Positions 58,767 through 64,000 of a stretch of DNA of 64,000 bases are shown here, piece by piece (the stretch's first letter is position 1; every line of letters starts with the position of its first letter). Made by a program: the position numbers and the translations under genes. The notes below the pieces were generated by a model. That model was given only the letters and a program-made list of their open reading frames with translations. It ran no database searches and had not been told where the DNA came from. This DNA comes from Roseiarcus sp963772555 (GTDB lineage Bacteria > Pseudomonadota > Alphaproteobacteria > Rhizobiales > Beijerinckiaceae), in contig CAVYXQ010000014.1 in NCBI GenBank assembly GCA_963772555.1, forward strand, positions 124,001 to 188,000. The letters are read 5' to 3'.

Positions 58767-59485
58767 ATCGAACCTCCGGGTGACGGGAGCGGCGTTGATA
58801 TAGGCGGGCCTACGCCCGCTGCAAAGCGCAGCCCGCCCGGGCGCCTGCCAGTTCCCGACGCGTTTCCTGCGAATTCAAAGGCTTGTGTGTCTCACCTCGT
58901 CACTGCCAGCCGACCGCCGGGCGGCGCCACCATCGATCCCTTGCGTGGCCTCGTCCCTCGGCGTCTCGCCCAGCCGAGCTCGGTCGCTCTTCCAATTCCT
59001 TCAAAGTTGCGGCCGACGCGCTTCCGGGACGTGCAGAAGCCTGCGAAACTCCTGCCGTTTCTTGCGTTTTCCTTCTACGAAACACGCAAAATCCAACGGG
59101 TTGCGCGAGAGTCGTAACGAAAAAATTCGGCGGCGCATCTTCCGCAGCGCGACCCGCTGCACGATGCAGCGCCCGCGCGCAAGGCGTCGTTGCGAAGCCC
59201 ACGAAGGGAATCGCGGGCGCGAACGGACGACGGGCGTTTGCATTCTCGTCGTCGGCGCCATCTCGCTGCCGAGGCGGCATTGTATGTTCTCTTTCTGTTC
59301 CAGTCAACCTTTCGTTCGGCGTTCAGCGATATGACGACGCGGAATTGCGGCGCCGCTCCCACGTCGACCCATCGAGCGCGACCCGCCCAGACCGCGGAGC
59401 CCTTCATGGACATCGCAAGAATCGGGTTGAATTCCAGCCTCGGCGGCGCATGTTGCTTGCGACGGGGCAAAGCGAAAGCCACGCG
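58767..59485. other. Long intergenic region, 719 bases
   Basis: No gene is supported. Several open frames cross it on both strands but they have no ribosome sites, motifs or coding-like bias. It separates the divergent Deg and ogt genes and must carry both promoters. I saw no tRNA or hairpin terminator. It might hold an unrecognised small RNA. Confidence 0.4.
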
Positions 59486-60049
59486 ATGGACCGGGCCGCG
59501 CAGTATTACCACATCTTCGCAACGACAATGGGCTTCTGCGGCGTCGCATGGAGCGAATTGGGCGTCACGCGCTTCCAGTTGCCGATGAAAAGCGCGGAAG
59601 CCGCCGAGCGGCTGCTCAGGCGCCGGGCGCCAGACGCCGAACCCGGCGCGCCCGGGCCGGACATTGCGGACGTAGTCGCGGCGGCCAAACGATACTTCGA
59701 AGGGGAAGAGACCGACTTTTCGACCGTCCGGCTGGATCTCGCCGGGGAAGATGCGTTCTTCCGCCAGATCTATGACGCCCTGCGGCGGCTCGGCTGGGGC
59801 CGCACGACCACCTACGGCGCCTTGGCGAAGGAGGTCGGCGCCGGTCGGGAGGCGGCGCGCGACGTCGGCGAGGCCATGGCCAGGAATCCGGCGCCGCTGA
59901 TCATTCCCTGTCATAGGGTCCTGGCTGCGGGCGGGAAAATCGGCGGTTTCTCCGCGCCCGGCGGCTTGACGACAAAAATCCGAATGCTCGAATTGGAGGG
60001 CGTTCGCCTGGCGCCGCTGCCGGCGCTCCAGCCGACGTTCGATTTCTGA
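59486..60049 (+). CDS. ogt: Methylated-DNA-protein-cysteine methyltransferase
   Basis: A 187-residue suicide repair protein. The acceptor cysteine is in LIIPCHRVLAAGG, preceded by WGRTTTYGALAKEVG for DNA binding. It removes methyl or larger groups from the O6 of guanine. The ATG at 59486 gives the usual length; another ATG at 59450 is possible. Confidence 0.93.
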   Translation: MDRAAQYYHIFATTMGFCGVAWSELGVTRFQLPMKSAEAAERLLRRRAPDAEPGAPGPDIADVVAAAKRYFEGEETDFSTVRLDLAGEDAFFRQIYDALRRLGWGRTTTYGALAKEVGAGREAARDVGEAMARNPAPLIIPCHRVLAAGGKIGGFSAPGGLTTKIRMLELEGVRLAPLPALQPTFDF

Positions 60050-60137
60050 GCGCCGAGAAGGCCGGCGCGACTATTGATTGCGCTGGCCCTATCCTGCAGC
60101 GGCCATGCGCCTTCCCGAGGAGTGCGCGAGGCCGACA

Positions 60138-60303
60138 ATGACAGACGATCGGAAAATTGCCCTGGGACGGCGGGTGTCTGTGCGCGGGAGTCTGCCTCCG
60201 GATCAGCGCTCCGCCGCTCTTGACCATCGCATGCCGGCCGGACCCCAAAGGGTGCGCGGCCTTGGTCGAGGCATTCGCCCGCGAGGGCGCGCGGCCGGAT
60301 TGA
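60138..60303 (+). pseudogene. GFA/Mss4-like (formaldehyde-activating-type) gene remnant
   Basis: A short frame contains TIGKLPWDGGCLCAGV and LRISAPPLLTIAC, which strongly resemble the N-terminus of GFA-family proteins (GKLPWDGGC-C-AV, then SAPPLLT-ACHC). After ...TIAC the similarity stops and a TGA follows at 60301. An ATG at 60138 is one base out of frame with it. The zinc-binding CxC is recognisable but the remaining domain is missing. This looks like a decayed or truncated gene, roughly 50 residues of about 130. Confidence 0.5.
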
Positions 60304-60390
60304 TCGTTGGAAACCTCCGCGCCCCGCCCGTCTGGCGAGGGTGACGGCGTGCCGTCCCGGCGACATGTAAGGGCGGAAAGGAGCCCCATC

Positions 60391-61278
60391 ATGTTCGACC
60401 CATCCATCCCCTCCCCCCTGAGCGCCTTCTCGGCCGCCGTTTCGGAGCTTGTCCGCGGCGCGGCGCCGAGCGTCGTGTCGGTGAAGTCGCAGCAGTCGCA
60501 ATCGAGCGGCTTCGTTTGGCGCCCGGGGCTTGTCGTCGCGGCGGAGGAAGCGCTGGCCGACGACGGCGAGATCGAGATCGTCGCGCACGATGGCGCGAGG
60601 ACCCGGGCCGAGCTCGTCGGCCGCGATCCGTCGACTGACGTCGCTCTGTTGCGCGTCCAGCGCACGGACCTGCCGCAAGCCTCGCCCGCGGGCAGCGGCG
60701 CGACGGCAGGCGCGCTGGCGCTTGTCGTCGCCGCGCGCGGGGGCGCCGCCGCGGCGGCGTTCGGGATCGTCTCCTATGCCGGCCCGCAATGGCGCAGCCT
60801 GCGCGGCGGCCTGATCGACGCCAGGATCGAGCTCAGCGTGGGCTTGCGCCGATCCAGCGAAGGCGGGCTCGCGCTCAATGCGGACGGCCAGGCGCTCGGC
60901 ATGGCGGTGTTCGGGCCCCGCCATCGCACCCTGGTCATTCCCTTTTCGACGATCGACCGGGTGGCGGAGGTCCTGGCCGCCAAGGGGAGGGTGGCGCGCG
61001 GCTATCTGGGCCTCGGCCTGCAGCCGGTGAAGCTGGAAACGGGCGGAACCGGAATCATGGCGATGAGCGTCGATCCCAAAGGGCCCGGCGCGGCCGCCGG
61101 CATCCGGCAGGGCGACGTCATCGTGGCGTGGAACGGCGAAGCAGTCCGCGGGCTGCATCATCTCCTGCGGGCGCTCGGGCCCGATAGCGTCGGGACTTCG
61201 ATCCAGCTTTCGATCAAGCGGGCGGGCGAGCCGGTCGAGCTCACGCTGACGGTCGGCGAGAGGCCGGCGCCGCAATGA
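60391..61278 (+). CDS. HtrA-like pseudo-protease with PDZ domain
   Basis: A 295-residue protein with a trypsin-like domain followed by a PDZ domain (RGYLGLGLQPVK). The catalytic triad is missing: VVAAEEAL stands where histidine is expected, and RRSSEGGLAL replaces the GNSGG serine loop; only the aspartate region STDVALLRV is recognisable. It may act as a binding or sensing scaffold. A strong ribosome site (GGAAAGGAG) precedes the ATG. Its stop overlaps the start of a LuxR-type regulator. Confidence 0.85.
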   Translation: MFDPSIPSPLSAFSAAVSELVRGAAPSVVSVKSQQSQSSGFVWRPGLVVAAEEALADDGEIEIVAHDGARTRAELVGRDPSTDVALLRVQRTDLPQASPAGSGATAGALALVVAARGGAAAAAFGIVSYAGPQWRSLRGGLIDARIELSVGLRRSSEGGLALNADGQALGMAVFGPRHRTLVIPFSTIDRVAEVLAAKGRVARGYLGLGLQPVKLETGGTGIMAMSVDPKGPGAAAGIRQGDVIVAWNGEAVRGLHHLLRALGPDSVGTSIQLSIKRAGEPVELTLTVGERPAPQ

Positions 61279-61649
61279 CGGACGAGCCGGCGCCGGTCCT
61301 CGTCGTCGCCATCGAGATTGGCGAGCCCGAGCTCGCCGATCGGCTCGCCGCGCTGCTCGCCGACGTTCCAGGTCTGCGCCTGGCGTTGCCGGGAGAACCC
61401 GCCGACGCGGCGCTCGTGCTGCCCGACGAAAAGCCACCGCCGGACGCCTCCCCGGCGCTGACGCCGCGCGAGCACGACGTGCTGGCGCTGCTCGCCGAAG
61501 GCGCTTCCAACAAGGCGATCGCCCGGCGGCTGATGATCTCGGTCCACACCGTCAAATTCCATATCGCCTCGCTGTTCGACAAGCTCGACGCGGAAGGTCG
61601 GACGGAAGCGGTGGCGCAGGCGGCGCGGCTCGGCGCGATCAAGTTCTAG
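61275..61649 (+). CDS. LuxR-type DNA-binding regulator
   Basis: A 124-residue protein with a C-terminal helix-turn-helix: LTPREHDVLALLAEGASNKA and MISVHTVKFHIASLFDKL. The N-terminal 60 residues are too short for a complete receiver domain. The ATGA overlap with the pseudo-protease suggests the two act together, the pseudo-protease perhaps sensing and this protein binding DNA. Confidence 0.88.
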   Translation: MTDEPAPVLVVAIEIGEPELADRLAALLADVPGLRLALPGEPADAALVLPDEKPPPDASPALTPREHDVLALLAEGASNKAIARRLMISVHTVKFHIASLFDKLDAEGRTEAVAQAARLGAIKF

Positions 61650-61706
61650 AGGTTTTGGTTTGGGCGAAGTGATCCGAGGCGACTGAGAAATGTCTTTGCC
61701 AGCGAC

Positions 61707-61746
61707 CCCTGGGTTGCTTCGTCGCTCCGCTCCTCGCAATGACGGC
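61707..61746. repeat. Dispersed REP-like repeat
   Basis: GGTTGCTTCGTCGCTCCGCT is followed by CCTCGCAATGACG, a sequence type found between genes in many proteobacteria. The outer TTGC and GCAA can pair. It lies just beyond the Pycsar-effector-like gene, between it and the LuxR-type gene. Confidence 0.6.
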
Positions 61747-61760
61747 GAGGGTTTCGCGCG

Positions 61761-62274
61761 CTAGACGCCAAACACCGCCAGCAGCACGCCGAAGACAGGG
61801 ATGGCGACAAGGCACACGCCGAGGCTCACCCTCAGATAGAGGGTCTTCCAGTACAGAATTCTGCGAAAGCAGCGCGATCCGGTGCTTGGCTTCTTCGAGC
61901 TCGGCCTCGGCGTCGTGGATGAAGATGAAGTCATCCGGGGTGGCGTGGCGCAAGAGATGGAAGGCGCTCTTGTCAGACCTCAGGTACCGGGGAAAAATGG
62001 CCAGGAGCAGGAAGAAATAGGCGATCAGAAACGGGGCGAGGATCAGCCAGAGCGGGACCATCGCGAGACTTTTCTCGTGTGCGCTGAGGATCGGCACCAT
62101 CAGGAGCGGCAGGAAGAGGAGGGCGATGTTCGCCTTGAAGTCGCTCGAGCGGATGGCGTCGGAGTAGACGCCGGAGAAATCGCGGAAATACTTGATTTCC
62201 CGATGAATGCGATCCTCGCTCATCGGCTTGGCGCCGTTCGGGACGGTGACGATGTCGGCCTCGGCCTCTGACAT
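61761..62274 (-). CDS. Pycsar-effector-like (DUF5706) membrane protein, one-base frameshift
   Basis: The N-terminal part carries a helical cytoplasmic region (EIKYFRDFSGVYSDAIRSSD) then two membrane segments (NIALLFLPLLMVPIL and LWLILAPFLIAYFFLLLAIF). The frame changes at GAATTC near 61856-61861; removing one A continues into ILYWKTLYLRVSLGVCLVAI and a terminal membrane helix, total about 170 residues, ending at 61761. This layout matches PycTM effector proteins of Pycsar antiphage systems, but no cyclase gene is adjacent, so the function may differ. The start may be 62274 or 62223. Confidence 0.65.
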
Positions 62275-62358
62275 GCGCACAAAGCTTGGGAGAGCGGTTC
62301 GACGCTGTCAAGTTCGCGCGCTCGGCCTTTCAGCGCTAGCGGGCGCGCGACGGCGGCG

Positions 62359-62768
62359 CTAGCTCGCGGCCGCGTCCGGCGCCGGCCCGAGTCCTTGCCT
62401 TTGGCCTCGACATCGCGATCGACGAACTCGATCACCGCCATGGCTGCGTTGTCGCCCGGACGGAAGCCCGCCTTCATGATGCGGGTATAGCCGCCGTTGC
62501 GGGTCTTGTAGCGCGGGCCGAGGACGTCGATCAGTTTCTTGACCAGGTCGGCATCGCGCAGCCGCGAAATGGCGATGCGCCGCGCATGCAGATCGCCGCG
62601 CTTCCCCAGCGTCACCAGCTTCTCGACCACCGGGCGAAGGTCCTTGGCCTTCGGCAGGGTCGTTGTGATCTGCTCATGCTTGATCAGCGCTTGCGCCATA
62701 TTGGCGAACATCGCCCGGCGATGTTCGGCGGTGCGGTTGAAGCGCCGTTTGGCGTGTCCGTGATACAT
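62359..62768 (-). CDS. rplQ: 50S ribosomal protein L17, 3' end disturbed
   Basis: L17 begins MYHGHAKRRFNRTAEHRRAM with AAGGAG upstream. After VDRDVEAKGKDS the frame as written runs on into unrelated arginine-rich residues. Adding one base near GACTC (62389-62393) gives GPAPDAAAS and a TAG at 62359, about 136 residues, the normal family length and tail. It follows rpoA as in other alphaproteobacteria. Confidence 0.9.
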
Positions 62769-62828
62769 CGGCTCGTCTCCTTGACCCGGGTCTGCGGCCG
62801 CCGTGCCAAGGAACGGCCGCTCGTTAAC

Positions 62829-62853
62829 TCCCTCTCCCGCCTGCGGGGGAGGG
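62829..62853. repeat. GC-rich palindrome between rpoA and rplQ
   Basis: CCCTCTCCCGC and GCGGGGGAGGG form an imperfect hairpin (one mismatch, two-base loop) in the short space between rpoA and rplQ. It resembles palindromic intergenic elements of Hyphomicrobiales and the element at 31504-31535. It lacks a T-run, so termination is not expected. Confidence 0.5.
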
Positions 62854-62855
62854 CG

Positions 62856-63917
62856 TCAGTAGTGCTCCTCGAACCGCTTGGCGAGGTCCTCGATATTTTC
62901 CGGCGGCCAGCCGCTCACCTCCATGCCGAGATGCAGGCCCATCTGCGCCAGCACCTCCTTGATCTCGTTCAGCGACTTGCGGCCGAAATTCGGCGTCCGC
63001 AGCATCTCGCCCTCGGTCTTCTGGATGAGGTCGCCGATGTAGGTGATGTTATCGTTCTTGAGGCAGTTGGCCGAGCGGACCGAAAGCTCGAGCTCGTCGA
63101 CTTTCTTCAAGAGCGCCGGGTTGAAGGCGAGCTCTGGGATCGCGTGTGCGGCCTCTTCGCGGCGCGGCTCCTCGAAGTTGACGAACACGGCGAGCTGGTC
63201 CTGCAGAATGCGCGCGGCATAGGCGAGCGCATCCTCCGGCGACATTGCCCCGTTGGTCTCGATCGTCATCGTCAGCTTGTCCTTGTCGAGGTCCTGTCCC
63301 TCGCGGGTGTTCTCGACACGGTAGCTGACCTTCTTGACCGGCGAGAACATGCTGTCGATCGGCAGGAGCCCGATCGGCGAATCCTCGGCGCGGTTACGGT
63401 CGGCCGGGACGTAGCCCTTGCCGCCGGTCACCGTGAATTCGATGCGCAGATCCGCGCCCTCGTCGAGCGTGCAAATGACGAGGCCCGGGTTGAGGATCTG
63501 GATGTCGCCGGTCGTCTGGATGTCGCCCGCGGTGACCGCGCCGGGACCGCGGCGCTTCAGCACCAGGCGCTTGACGCCGTCCCCGTGCATCTTGACGGCG
63601 ATGTCCTTGACGTTGAGCACGATGTCGACGACGTCCTCGCGCACCCCCGGAATCGACGAGAATTCGTGCAAGACGCCGTCGATGTGGATCGAGGTGATCG
63701 CGGCGCCCTGCAGCGAGGAGAGCAGCACGCGGCGCAGCGAATTGCCGAGGGTCTGGCCGAAGCCACGCTCGAGCGGCTCGGCGACGACGGTCGCGACGCG
63801 GCGGGCATCTTCGTTCGGAACGACTTCGAGCTTCTTCGGCTTGATGAGTTCTTGCCAGTTCTTCTGGATCACGGCGTGGCCTTCCATGGAATCGGTCCGT
63901 GGCTTGAGTTCATACAT
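62856..63917 (-). CDS. rpoA: DNA-directed RNA polymerase alpha subunit
   Basis: A 353-residue protein as written. EPLERGFGQTLGNSLRRVLL is the dimerisation domain signature, and the C-terminal domain ends RTPNFGRKSLNEIKEVLAQM, which contacts promoter DNA and activators. The start is 63917; an internal ATG at 63887 (MEGHAVIQKNWQ) gives the more usual length and may be the true one. It follows rpsK by seven bases. Confidence 0.98.
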   Translation of the reverse strand: MYELKPRTDSMEGHAVIQKNWQELIKPKKLEVVPNEDARRVATVVAEPLERGFGQTLGNSLRRVLLSSLQGAAITSIHIDGVLHEFSSIPGVREDVVDIVLNVKDIAVKMHGDGVKRLVLKRRGPGAVTAGDIQTTGDIQILNPGLVICTLDEGADLRIEFTVTGGKGYVPADRNRAEDSPIGLLPIDSMFSPVKKVSYRVENTREGQDLDKDKLTMTIETNGAMSPEDALAYAARILQDQLAVFVNFEEPRREEAAHAIPELAFNPALLKKVDELELSVRSANCLKNDNITYIGDLIQKTEGEMLRTPNFGRKSLNEIKEVLAQMGLHLGMEVSGWPPENIEDLAKRFEEHY

Positions 63918-63924
63918 CGGGGTT

Positions 63925-64000
63925 TCAGACGCGACGACGCTTGCGCGGTCGGCAGCCGTTGTGCGGGATCGGCGTCACGTCGCGGATCGAGGTCACGGTG
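63925..64000 (-). CDS. rpsK: 30S ribosomal protein S11, C-terminal part
   Basis: Only the last 25 codons are inside the window. TSIRDVTPIPHNGCRPRKRR is the invariant S11 tail that lies near the mRNA exit region. The gene continues beyond the right edge. The order rpsK-rpoA-rplQ is universal in proteobacteria. Confidence 0.97.
   Translation of the reverse strand, partial: TVTSIRDVTPIPHNGCRPRKRRRV

Noticed and set aside
58900..59307. Open frames on both strands in the Deg-ogt gap
   Set aside because: High GC makes long frames common by chance; none has a ribosome site or familiar domain.

Overview
This is a 64 kb, GC-rich chromosomal stretch from an alphaproteobacterium, most likely Hyphomicrobiales (Rhizobiales) and possibly near Beijerinckiaceae/Methylocystaceae. 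That placement is inferred from gene content and gene order (rpsK-rpoA-rplQ at the right edge, a DUF1127 protein, two-gene methylmalonyl-CoA mutase, formate-tetrahydrofolate ligase). No rRNA, tRNA or CRISPR array was seen. Most genes are chromosomal housekeeping or accessory genes. Two insertion sequences are present: an IS1634-like element near 2.8-4.7 kb and an ISNCY-like element at 11.8-13.5 kb with perfect ends.

Layout. 0-5 kb: a Sir2 deacylase, trmFO, the IS1634-like element and a DUF1127 gene with its own terminator. 5.5-15 kb: a small helical protein, mutA-mutB (translationally coupled methylmalonyl-CoA mutase), an aldo/keto reductase, the ISNCY element, then fhs on the minus strand. 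15-23.4 kb: an inositol-phosphatase-like gene followed by a tight hyfB-C-E-F-G-I cluster. This is a membrane complex related to hydrogenase-4 and complex I whose large subunit lacks the NiFe-ligating cysteine motif. 23.5-34 kb: an MFS exporter with a C-terminal ABM-like domain, two exported phosphatase/phosphoesterase-like proteins, a DUF4239 membrane protein, a pirin, a helical protein, a glycosyltransferase, a cytochrome b561 and an alpha/beta hydrolase. 34.5-39.6 kb: a minus-strand run with an AlgI-like MBOAT acyltransferase, two AlgJ/AlgX-like proteins (one with a mutated nucleophile), cobU and a YgjP-type metalloprotease. 39.7-48 kb: a cytochrome P450, thpR, an SGNH hydrolase, dps, a complete polar amino-acid ABC transporter and an omega-aminotransferase. 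48-64 kb: a second DUF4239 protein, a DUF2945 pair, an RND efflux pump, SleB, xseB, an orphan ParA, a Deg protease, ogt, a pseudo-HtrA with a LuxR-type regulator, a Pycsar-effector-like membrane protein, and rplQ-rpoA-rpsK.

Working together. MutA/MutB need adenosylcobalamin, and cobU in the same window is a cobalamin-assembly enzyme. fhs and the complex-I-like Hyf cluster lie side by side, which suggests but does not prove a one-carbon or energy connection. The MBOAT and AlgX-like genes look like an O-acetylation system for an exported polysaccharide.

The most striking global signal is a set of six genes (hyfG, a helical-protein gene, a glycosyltransferase, dps, a Pycsar-like gene and rplQ) that each need a one-base correction to read as full-length proteins. 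Five of the six corrections are removals of one base. Five of the six sites lie at, or become on correction, GANTC, the target of the alphaproteobacterial methylase CcrM. My reading is that these are mainly methylation-linked sequencing errors rather than true pseudogenes. The leading biological candidate is the Ni-free Hyf-type complex.
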